Below are positions 49,438 through 59,251 of a DNA stretch of 64,000 bases, in pieces. Position numbers and translations under genes: made by a program. Position 1 is the first letter of the stretch, and every line of letters begins with the position of its first letter. The notes beneath the pieces were generated by a model, which had not been told where the DNA came from, did no database searches, and saw only the letters and a program-made list of their open reading frames with translations. Source of the stretch: Plumapathes pennacea (lineage: Eukaryota; Cnidaria; Anthozoa; Antipatharia; Myriopathidae); the NCBI GenBank assembly GCA_964036295.1, contig OZ038467.1:14905670-14969669 (forward strand). The letters are read 5' to 3'.

Positions 49438-51660
49438 GGTAACCAGTAAGAGCCAAAGTGGACTGGCTGACGAAAGTAAAATTCTGAAGTGAGATATAAG
49501 ATTGAGTAAAAGTGATTGAAAGCGATTATCATTTGATACCCCTGAAACGCTATCTTTATTTAGTAGGCAAGACTTTGTGGACTGTTTAATAATTTTCTTC
49601 TTCTAAGCAGTCTGATACTGGAGATCATTTATATTACGTTCTCTAACAAAATTAACCATCGCCCACTTAACCTCGATCAGTTGGCGACTATGATACTACA
49701 TTTGACAAACATGACTACAGAGTTACGGGCGTTGACAATATTTAATTGCTGTACAGATTTCTGCCAGACTAAGCCCTCAAATGGACTAAAGCTACATATA
49801 ACTGCTTCACTTTGTTTATTTCAGAAGATTTTTTTAACGGGAAACTATAACATGCAGCTGGAACATTACTAGAAAATATGAAAAGAATTATGTTCGTGTC
49901 GTAAGCCATATAACAGTCATGATTAATTTGTGCAATAGTGCAATTCCGTTACTCATAGCCTGCTTGATAGTTTTTGTTACCTTTGCTTCGTTGCCAATTG
50001 TACTGAACTTCTGCTTCGGTTCCAGGTTATTTTGAGCCCATAACTGAGAGGGAAGTTTTAATGAGCAGCGGCTTCAAGCATGGGGTAAAAAACAGCAGAT
50101 ATAATGAACATTTTCAACTAATAACATTACCTATTTTTAACTTATAACAGAATACTATAGTAAGTTGGTTGTAGTCGTCAGGTTTAGAGTACTCTCTAGG
50201 AAGACTATTGTTGCTGACCAACGTTTCGACTGCCTGAGCGGAAGTTATCTTCAGAGTCAAATGCAGAGTCATGACTCTGAAAGATGGCTTTCCGCTCGCT
50301 CAGGGAGTCGAAACGTCGGTCAGCAACAACAGCCTTGTCCTGGAGACTATTCTAACCCGGACAATCACAACTAACCAACCAACGCACTGCTCTGGGTCCA
50401 CATTTCTGGGTTCAAACCATTTGCGCAATAACAAAATAGTTACCAAATGAGGGAAAACATCCTTTATTTTGTTATTTAAGATGTATCTATAAATAAGTCT
50501 GATGCAAAATGATGCGAAAACGAAAACGCCTCGAGGCAAAACAATTACCGCCCATGCACTCCTGTGTGTGTTGTCTTTTTGTTTTTCTTGTCTCACAAAT
50601 ATTTTAAACAACAAGCACTTGCGATACACCTCGTCTCATTTTGGCGGGCCCATTTATACGAATTTCAACCAAGTTGATTGTCCTGTCCCCCCAAATGAAC
50701 ATCTTCTATATATAAAGTACTTTTGTATAGATATGCACGACATTCGGCAGTATAATCATATGATCTCGACAAATGTTATCGTTTTGGGCTTAAAAATTAC
50801 GTTTTATACTCATTTCATTACATATCGGCGCCATGGCATGCCTTTTCCATGCAGTCTTGAATATTCTTATCGTTTGTTGACGGAATGCTTTCACATACCG
50901 TAACTGTGTTGAAGTTAACTAATCTACCTTCCTGCTACCCATTTGGATTCGTGCTGATTTCCAATGATCGCAGACAGCTTTCTGAGCTTCGTGGCTATAT
51001 GAATGGCTAAATGGAGGCTTTTAATCTGAGCCTCATAGACGACTAATGTATTCTTGATAATTTTTAAGTCATACTTGGTTGATTTCATCGCTTACTCTCT
51101 CAGTTGGCTTTAGTTTCATTAGAAAAATCTCGCGTCTGAAGGTTGCCGAGGCTTAAGCTGACAACTCACTTCTTTAAAATGACATACCTCTAGTATCTTC
51201 TTGGCGACTTTTTCTTTTTAACGTTGGTTCAAACGGAGACGTCGTTCTTTAAGTGAGCTCCGCCTAGTTTGTCCGACTGTACGCTTACGTCAACAGTAAT
51301 ACCTTTCGGCTATAGTTCAGAACAAGAGAACTTATGGCAACGAATTTGCTTCGGTTGAATGCATGTAAGAAACTGTCTATGAGTTCGGTACAGTAAGTAT
51401 TTTAAGCCTTTAGAGTACATTTTACAGAAAAAAATCTGAGAGAGAGAGTACAAAGGCTGTCATAATTATTGATCATTATTGTCATAATAATTATTGATCA
51501 TTTGTTTCAGTCAGAAACAATTTGATGACGCCATGGTTTTTATCCCACTAGACCAACAGGAGGATGCGCTAAGCTATGTGGTAATTACATTCCTTGGAGA
51601 CGTCGGCTATCCTTTCGGTATGTTGAACTGATTTCTTTTACACCAACCCCTCTTCACTTA
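49438..51660. other. 5' flank of receptor D (A/B type)
   Basis: It matches the flanks of A and B from just upstream of the ATG, including the palindrome at 50165-50365, one unit of the roughly 530-bp repeat (about 50680-51180, landmark at 50878) and the GA tract near 51440. The 59-residue ORF of A and B is reduced to a fragment of its 3' end at about 51595-51660. No gene was recognised. Confidence 0.6.
50165..50365. repeat. Imperfect palindromic element (D copy)
   Basis: Homologue of 15849-16024. The arms GTTGCTGACCAACGTTTCGACTGCC and GAGTCGAAACGTCGGTCAGCAAC are well kept. Confidence 0.75.
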
Positions 51661-52918
51661 TCAAATAGTCAAATATAAAGTGTCCCCCCCCCCTCCCCCC
51701 GCATTCAGATTGGCTCACGAAGCGAGGGTATTTAGCGTGGAATTACACGTGCGAGAAGCGATATTGTATGACCTGTGCAGTCGATGCGAGCAAATTAAGC
51801 AAATATATAGCTTTTATGTTCCACACAAACACGACATCGCGATATCGGTTTTTCGCGTGAAAGGATTTAACGTGGAATTCACTGGTCAGGCAGTCAATTT
51901 TTCTATAGAATATGACGGAGCGTACGTGCGAATTTCCTTTTATAACCCAAAAGAGAGGCCATAAAGTTCGAATTTTAGCCAAAGTATTGCACAAAGCCCG
52001 TCTGCCCAATAGTTTTATGAGCAGTAAGAAAGAGTCCCCGTTTACAATGATCAATTTTCGGGCAAGATCCAGCACTCCTCTTCCACCCATCACGTAACTC
52101 CAATTTGCTGGAACCCAACACGAGCAATGACGCAAAATCGGCGGACTATGATTTTCTCTTCGCAACTGAATCATGCAAATATATTTTCGCGCTAAAGTGA
52201 CGTTCACTTGGCGAAATTAACAATCCGGCCTTAGCACAAAAAAAGGAAAAGGAAAATACGAAGTTTCGCAGTTTCAGTTAGCAACACATGGGGATGAATG
52301 GACGGTTAGCGAGCTCAATCTTATCCAGGCCACAGCCAAACATGAACCGTATGACCCGATTCAATCACGAGTTCTGCAGCTCCCGGTGAGTCACATTTGT
52401 TCTTGTATTATAATCTAATGCCTTGCTTTCCTTTAAAATTCGGTTTCAATCATATTCTTTCACTAACTACTTGAAATCATTCTTGAGCCTTGATCGAACA
52501 CAAAACACTTTTATGTCTTGGCTGTGTTCCATTGTGCTTAGGTCACACTAGCCTTCTACTAGTTGCCTAATGGTAGAAATGTCTTACAAAAAACCAATTC
52601 GGACAATTTTAAAGAAGAGCGTTTCCTCAAATCATTAAAAAATAAGCTGAAATATGTCGATCTCCTCATCGTAATAAGGTTACTCTTTCAACATTTATAT
52701 TCTAATATTGAATTGCAGTTTTGATATATATACAAATAGAAATTTGTCCCCGAGCGAAGCGAGGGTAATAATCACGACGCTAATGCAGCAAATCACCCTG
52801 TTTGAAGACTCCAAGCGGGTCGCCATCTCGAAATTAGTTTTGTTCGTGTGTCTGTCAGTCTGTCAGTCTGACAAAGGATTGATCACGTGTCCCGCTGTAG
52901 TTTTAAGCGCAAGCGACC
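51661..52918. other. Region with unassigned short ORFs, probably repeat-derived
   Basis: A C-rich tract at 51681-51699 precedes a 95-codon + ORF (51680-51964). A 154-codon - ORF (52207-51743) overlaps it. Neither shows a domain. Words such as CGAAGCGAGGGTA recur here and at 52750, suggesting old dispersed elements. I do not call a gene. Confidence 0.35.
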
Positions 52919-53025
52919 GGTTCACACGATAAAATTTGTGAAGCAAACGCAAACGCAAGCGCAAGAGAATGGAAAAGTTTTCATTCTCTTGCGCTTGCGT
53001 TTGCGCTTGCTTTACCGTGTGAACC
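52919..53025. mobile_element. MITE-like hairpin
   Basis: The left end GGTTCACACG and right end CGTGTGAACC are inverted repeats. The arms continue through AAGC.AACGCAA.CGCAAGCGCAAGAGAATG and its complement around GAAAAGTTTT. 107 bp, no coding capacity. Confidence 0.9.
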
Positions 53026-53089
53026 AGCCTTTACTGATACTCTGAATAAAATTGAACGAAGCAACAATATCGTAACTGCGTTCACAAAA

Positions 53090-53332
53090 ATGAATTTGAA
53101 AACTGGAAAACTTGAAACACAAAAGTCTCGTGAAACTCGTCTTCAAAAGAGAAGGGAACAAGCACGGGCAAGGCGGAATCGCGAAACAATCGAACAGCGC
53201 CAAATCCGTCTCGACAAAAGACGACAATCCTGTTATGACCGAAAGCATCATGAACAGAAGTGTGCTGAAGAAACGACTCCACAACAGAAACAGCGCTTGA
53301 AAGCAAATCGGGAGCTTCAGACGCCGTTTTGA
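53090..53332 (+). CDS. Arg-rich ORF resembling the N-terminal region of Helitron proteins (fragment)
   Basis: The 80-codon ORF (MNLKTGKLETQ) is built from loose repeats of the form NRETIEQRQIRLDKRR. Such ETxEQRxxRL-type repeats are common at the N-terminus of Helitron and related transposon proteins in invertebrates. No Rep or helicase motif follows, so at most this is a transposon remnant. The assignment rests on composition and repeat pattern only. Confidence 0.35.
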   Translation: MNLKTGKLETQKSRETRLQKRREQARARRNRETIEQRQIRLDKRRQSCYDRKHHEQKCAEETTPQQKQRLKANRELQTPF

Positions 53333-54391
53333 TCAGATACTCATTCAGAAAGGACAAGCAACAAAGGTCAGTCAGTGGAAATCAAACAATCACCGTGACA
53401 AAGAATGTAATAAAATCTGTATGCCGATCATTTTCCCTCAAAGTATTGTTTTAATACGCTTCTGTCGCCAGTTTCGACTACCGTATTCGCTCAGAGCAAT
53501 CGGAACTTGGAGTCTTGAATGATTTAGTCAGTGCTGTAATCTGGCGCGCGGTGATTGCAGCGAGAATCGTTCACAAGCCTGTGAAGTATGACTAGGTCTG
53601 AAACCCGTGTATAATAAGTAAACCCTTCAAGCTTTGCTTTGATTCTGAGAGAAATCATGCTGTTTTGAGCAGGTTCACAGACAAAACAATTCGAGCTCAT
53701 TAAGTCTGGTGCATAGCCTATTTAATTGTACTGCCTATGAACTCGAAAATGGAAAATCAGCGTTCCTTTTTTTCCCGTACTACGGCGGCCGACCAACTTC
53801 AAAATTTTAGTATTAAATTTTGAGAACGTGCTTGGCAGACTGTATGAATTAATTTGACGTTCCGACCGTGGGAAATACGTACTTCGTCACGCAATCAACT
53901 CTTTTTTCAACGCAAAAGTATAACACACACCATTCTTTTTGTATTTTGCACAGCTGTCAAGTAGAAAAAAGTGGACATGTATTTTGTAGCATCCTCTTTG
54001 ATGAAATTACCATGGTTAAATATGGAGTTCCTATCCTATCCTATCTTATTCCATGTGAACAACTTGTACAAACTCAAAGTTGTTTCCCAGCGACAACGCA
54101 AGGAGTCTTCACTGCCACGCCACCCTTGTTCTACTTGGTCTGAGGCTACTCTGAGCCATGATAGGTTGAGGACGTACATTCCGTCGGTGACGTCACGGAA
54201 TGTATCGGTGTACTAACTGTGAAGGTACAAAAAGAGTAAATGATCCAAGTCGACCTCAGAGAAAAGGGGCTCGTTGTTCCCTTGCTCTTGCTCAATCAAT
54301 GCTGCAGCTGGTAAGTGAATTATTATGCAGGGTTCAACACCCCACACGGGAAATGTATAATTAATTGTTTCAACACCACTTACCGTCATTA
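53333..54391. other. Intergenic region, no gene recognised
   Basis: Short ORFs only. A near-palindromic pair ACATTCCGTCGGTGACGTCACGGAATGT lies at about 54175-54202. Confidence 0.4.
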
Positions 54392-55561
54392 CTAAGGCAA
54401 TAAATGCAAGATGCTGTCCAATATTTTGTCGCACTGTACCTTCCAAGGGTACTCCTCATCATAGCTGCGACGAATATTGCAGATTTCTTTCAGACGCATG
54501 CCCCTGTTTTTCTCTTTCACTTCCCTGATGCGATTCCTCCAATCCTCTGGCTTACCAGAGGATACAATACACGAAAGGCCATGCGGAACAGCAGCCAAAG
54601 CTTCTCCTAGTCCGGAGTCTCGGCTAACGAGAATGGGTAGACCTGCTGAGAGAGCCTGCAGGCCAATGAAACCAAAACCTTCATTTCTGGAGGACAGGAA
54701 AGGAAGGATCAACAAATCCGCTTCCATGAATCTTTTGCGGCCCATCTCAATACCTTTACAGTAGCTCCGCACTTTCAATTTATCGAGAGGAATTTTTTGC
54801 CGTTGAATGAACATTTTCAAATCATCAGGCTCGTCTTGAGGGGCACAAACAGCAATCAATTGGTACTTTTCATCCGTGAGCATACCAACTGCTTTGGCTG
54901 GAATACTGTAGCTGTCTTTGCCCGCAATGCATTCTTTTGCAGAGGGATAAAAAGCAATTATGGTGAATACGCCAATTTCTTTTGGATATTGCTCAGTCCG
55001 TCCCAACTCCCTGAATATACCAGGAGTAAAAGCATCGACCTTCTTACGAACAAGCCGTTCATACGCACTGGCAGCCTCACAACCAAAAGCGTAAGTCAAA
55101 TCTGAACCTTCACAAAACTGCCTCTCGTTCTCGTTCTCCTCTTGAGGAGAGGCGCACGCAACGTGGACCCATTTGCTCTCGGCAAAACGGTTCCTTACAA
55201 TCTGTACCTGCCGTCCCAAAACTTCGCCATACCCAATGACAGTATCAACATTAACTAAACTCTCGGGTGGTAAAAAGGGGAATTCCTGGGTGGAAAAACC
55301 ATTCGCATGTACCGCAACATATAGGTCTACTCCAAGTTTCTTGGCTTCACGTTGCAGATTGCTATTACTGTGTGCAACAAGGCAGGAGACCTGCACTTTG
55401 TCAGTTTTTGCGAAATTCACTGCCATTTCCTTAATTATGCTGGAAAGCTCACTGCCATCATTAGACCAACCCCATGTTTTGGCCAACAAAAGCACAAGCC
55501 TCTTTGGGGAAATTCCATTAGTGTGGCTGTTATCGTGGTCGTCTCCACTGGAGTAAGATTT
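54392..55561 (-). CDS. GT4-like glycosyltransferase exon of the cnidarian NLR-associated type, altered active site
   Basis: A single exon of 389 codons follows acceptor TTTCCTGTGCAG (no ATG at its start, so a 5' exon must exist) and ends LHLLP-TAG; a strong donor-like GTAAGT lies just downstream. The two-lobed GT-B fold can be followed: an N-lobe with VIGYGEVLGRQ.QIV and SKWVHVACASP, a linker DAFTPGIF, and a C-lobe with ADLLILP and EGFGFIGLQALSAGLPILVS. This resembles glycosyltransferase group 1 domains known from coral NLR-like proteins. The usual E-x7-E motif reads E-x7-Q (Gln codon 54656-54658), and the GR loop expected at the start of the C-lobe is not evident (FTIIAFYPSAK). It may bind a sugar nucleotide without transferring, or be an effector or sensor module of a receptor whose other exons are outside or lost. 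It lies on the same strand as the receptors. Confidence 0.75.
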   Translation of the reverse strand, partial: KSYSSGDDHDNSHTNGISPKRLVLLLAKTWGWSNDGSELSSIIKEMAVNFAKTDKVQVSCLVAHSNSNLQREAKKLGVDLYVAVHANGFSTQEFPFLPPESLVNVDTVIGYGEVLGRQVQIVRNRFAESKWVHVACASPQEENENERQFCEGSDLTYAFGCEAASAYERLVRKKVDAFTPGIFRELGRTEQYPKEIGVFTIIAFYPSAKECIAGKDSYSIPAKAVGMLTDEKYQLIAVCAPQDEPDDLKMFIQRQKIPLDKLKVRSYCKGIEMGRKRFMEADLLILPFLSSRNEGFGFIGLQALSAGLPILVSRDSGLGEALAAVPHGLSCIVSSGKPEDWRNRIREVKEKNRGMRLKEICNIRRSYDEEYPWKVQCDKILDSILHLLP

Positions 55562-56615
55562 CTGCACAGGAAATATAGATATCTATATAAGCGTCCGTCC
55601 GTGTGTCTGCCTGTCTGTAACGGAGATTCCTAATACGGAGATAAGCTATTGTTTTGGAAAACCTTATATCGAGGCAGCCATTGTTTCAGGAGAAAAGTAT
55701 TATGATTTAGGCGATCGATTTATCGACCGGTTGTCACAAACGACGCGTCGAAAGTTTCCATCCCGAAAGGTTAACAAATCACGCCGCGGTGTTCATCACC
55801 AAACATATCATTTTCCACCATGGAGTTCAGTGAATTCAAGTATTATCTTGAAAAAAGTACTGAACCCTGAGTACTAAAACACTCAGCTCGGACAAACTTC
55901 AAGTCTTGTCATACGGGGGCCAAGATGGTTCAATTTGTTGTCGCTGTCAGTGGCACGGTTTTCTGGTAAACGAGCGATGTAAATGCGAAGAAGCTTCGAA
56001 TAATACAAGGTGACATACGCAATTTGAATAATAAATTTTCAGTCGTCGAGCTTTGTTGTATTGTAGATGGCCATGAACTGTAATAGAGGCCAAATCGCTA
56101 AGTATCAAAGCTAATTCGAGAGTGCCTTTGTGCAAAGTAACGTATTCCGTTGTTTGTATTTGAACCGTGGTGATGGCATATGCATTTGTGAACTGTAATA
56201 GAGGTCACATGGGAGAGGAATGATATATTCTTGCTTTGTTGGTACACTGTGAGCGAGTGTACCAGCCCCTCCTACCCCTGCCCACAAATGTTAGCAAGGT
56301 TTATGTAAAGTTAGAGATTACCGGTACATATGCCAGACCTGCAAATATCGAGGTTTGTGTAGTAATACTTTGATTACAGTTACGCACTGAGGTGAAATTA
56401 AGAAAACAAATCTGAACACTCAAAGTGCAAGTTTCAGATGCTATTTAAAAAGAAAACAGAGTAAAATATTTATATGTGAGACTCAAGAAATACCACATAT
56501 TATTACACGACTAGACAGCTGAGAGGGCCGATACAGAAAATCCACCAATCAGATCGCTCCTTTGCCGGTCTGGTATTTTCAAAGTATCAGACCGGCTGTA
56601 TCAGACCGGGAAAGA
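55562..56615. other. Region upstream of the glycosyltransferase exon
   Basis: A 5' exon of the glycosyltransferase gene should lie here or further upstream, but none could be recognised. An AGACCGG..CCGGTCT inverted pair lies around 56560-56610, next to the 3' end of the E array. Confidence 0.4.
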
Positions 56616-59251
56616 TCACGCGTATTTTTTTGAGCCGAAAGGAAAATCAATATGGCGGACCAAGCTCAACAGTAATTTCAGTCGCATTATTCGAGCTTCC
56701 TTGTGTGATTCCAGTGCACCTTGATAGTCAGCCAGCCGATACAGGGTGTAGCCAAGCGAGTCGTAAGATCTGGCTGTGTCTTCATGTTCTCCGAGTAATT
56801 TCTTTTGCATTACTAGAGCTTCCTTGTGTGATTTCAGGGCGCCTTGATAGTTAGCCAACCTCCACTGTGTGCAGCCAAGTTCGTGGTAAGAGCTGGCTGT
56901 GTCTTCATGTTCTCCGAGTAATTTCTGTCGTATTACTAGAGCTTCCTTGTGTGATTTCAGGGCACCTTGATAGTCAGCCAGCTTATACTGTGTGCAACCT
57001 AGATGGTCATAAGAGCGGGCTGTGTCTTCATGTTCTCCAAGTAATTTCTGTAGGATCTCTGCAGCTTTAGCGTGTGACTCCAGGGCACCTTTGTAGTCAG
57101 CTAACTTATATTGCGCACAGCCAATGTTGCTGTAAAAGAAGGCTGGGAGGTTATGCTCTCCACGTAAATCTTTTAGCATCGTTGCAGCTATGGTGTGTGA
57201 CTTCAGCGCACCTTGATAGTCTGCCAGCTGAAACTGTGCACAGCCAAGGTGGTTGAAAGCGAGAGCTGTGTCGTTATGTTCTTCGTGTAATTCCAGGGCA
57301 CCTTTATGGTCAGGCGGCAAATACTGGTGACAGTCCTTTTGATGTAAATACTGTAGCATCTCTGCTGCTATGTTGTATGCCTCCACGGCACCTTGATAGT
57401 CAGCCAACCAAAGGTGTGTGTTGCCAAGGTTGTTGTAAGAGTGGGCTGTGTCTTTATGTATTCCAAGTAATTTTAGTAGCATTGTTATAGCTTTGATGTG
57501 TGACTCCGCTGCACCTTGATAGTCAGCCAGTTCAAACTGTGTGCAGCCAAGGTTGTTGTAAGACTTGGCCGTGTCTTCATGTTCTCCGAGTAAATTCTGT
57601 CGCATCTCTGCAGCGTTCTGGAATGACTCTTTGGCACCTTGATAGTCAGCCAGCCGAAACTGTGTGCCACCAAGGTCGTGGTATGAGTAGGCTGTGTCTT
57701 CATGTTCTCCAAGTAACTTCTGTCGCATTGATAGAGCTTTGGTGTGTGACTTAAGAGCACCTTGATAGTCAGCCAGCTTAAACTGTGCGCAGCCAAGCTT
57801 GCAGTAAGATATGGCTGTGTCTTTATGTTCTCCGAGTAATTTCTGTCGCATCTCCACAGCTTTAGTGTGTGACTCCAGGGCACCTTGATAGTCAGCCAGC
57901 TCAAACTGTGCGCACCCAAGGTTGCAGTAAGATTGGGCTGTGTCTTCATGTTCTCCAAGTAATTTCTCTAACATCGCTACAGCTTTTTGGCTTGATTCTT
58001 TAAAACCTTGATAGTCAGCGAGCCAAAACTGTGCGTTGCCAAGGTCGTGGTAAGAACGGGCTGTGTCTTAATTTTTCATGTTCTCCGAGTAATTTCTGTC
58101 GCATTGCTAGAGCTTTCTCGTGTGATTCCAGGGCACCTCGATAGTCAGCCAACTCAAACTGTGCGCACCCAAGCTCATTGTGAGAGGAGGCTGTGTCTTC
58201 ATTTTCTCCGAGTACCTTCTGTCGCATCGCTACAGCTTTGGTGTGTGACTCCAGGGCACCTTGATAGTCAGCCAGCTGATGCTGTGTGCAGCCAAGAGCA
58301 CTATAGGAGCTGGCTGTGTCTTCGTGTTCTCCAAGTAATTTTTGTCGCATCGCTACAGCTTTGTTCTGCGACTCCAGGGCACTTCTATAATTAGCTAGTC
58401 GAAACTGTGTGCTGCCAAGCTCATTGTAAGAGGAGGCTGTGTCTTCATGTTCTCCGAATAATTTCTGTCGCATCGCTACAGCTTTGGTGTGTGACTCGAG
58501 AGCACCTTGATGGTCATACAGCTGATTCTGTGTGCAGCCAAGGGCGCTACAGGAGCGGGCTGTGTCTTCGTGTTCTCCGAGTAATTTCTGTCGCATTCCT
58601 AAAGCTTTGGTGTGCGACTCCAGGGCACCTCGATAGTCAGCCAACTCAAACTGTGCGCACCCGAGCTCATTGTAAGAGCTGGCTGTGTCTTTATGTTCTC
58701 CAAGTAATTTCTGTCGCATTGCTGCAGCTTTGGTGTGTGACTCAAGAGCACCTTGATAGTCAGCTAGCTCAAACTGTGCGCAGCCAAGGTTGGTGTAGGA
58801 GTAGGCTGTGTCTTCATGTAGTCCAAGTAATTTTTGTCGCATCTCTACTGCTTTGGTATATGATTTTAAAGCACTTTCATATTTACCCAGCCGAAACTGT
58901 GTGCCGCCAAGGTCGTTGTAAGAGGAGGCTGTGTCTTTATGCTCTCCAAGTACTTTCTGTCGCATTGCTGCTGCTTTGGTGTAGGACTTCAGAGCAGCTT
59001 CATAGTCAGCCAACTGAAACTGTGTGTACCCAAGTTCAGTGTAAGAGTGGGCTGTGTGTTTATGTTCCCGAAGTAATTTTTGTCGCATCGTTACAGCTTT
59101 TGTGTGCGAGTCTAGGGCACTTTTATAGTCAGTAAGGCGAACCTGGGTGCTGCCAAGGTCGTTGTAAGAGCGGGCTGTGTCTTCGTGTTCTCCGAGTAAT
59201 TTCTGTTGCATCTCCACAGCATTGGTGTACGACTGTTGGGCACCGTGATAG
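56616..59251 (-). pseudogene. Frameshifted TPR tail of receptor E
   Basis: About 20 further 123-bp TPR units continue receptor E's array in two other frames. 59251-58075 is open in one frame, and a 7-base insertion (around 58070-58076, AATTTTT on +) shifts it to the frame of 58060-56616. The repeats are of NELGCAQFELADYRGALESHTKA and YHDLGGTQFRLADYQGA types. One unit at about 57290-57350 is degenerate. The last repeat runs into unrelated sequence (LLSLVRHIDFPFG) and lacks the family C-terminus. It is coding remains, 3' UTR, or an assembly error. Confidence 0.75.

Noticed and set aside
51743-52207. 154-codon - strand ORF
   Set aside because: No domain or plausible exon signals; the surrounding words look like dispersed repeat sequence, so it is mentioned only as an unassigned ORF.
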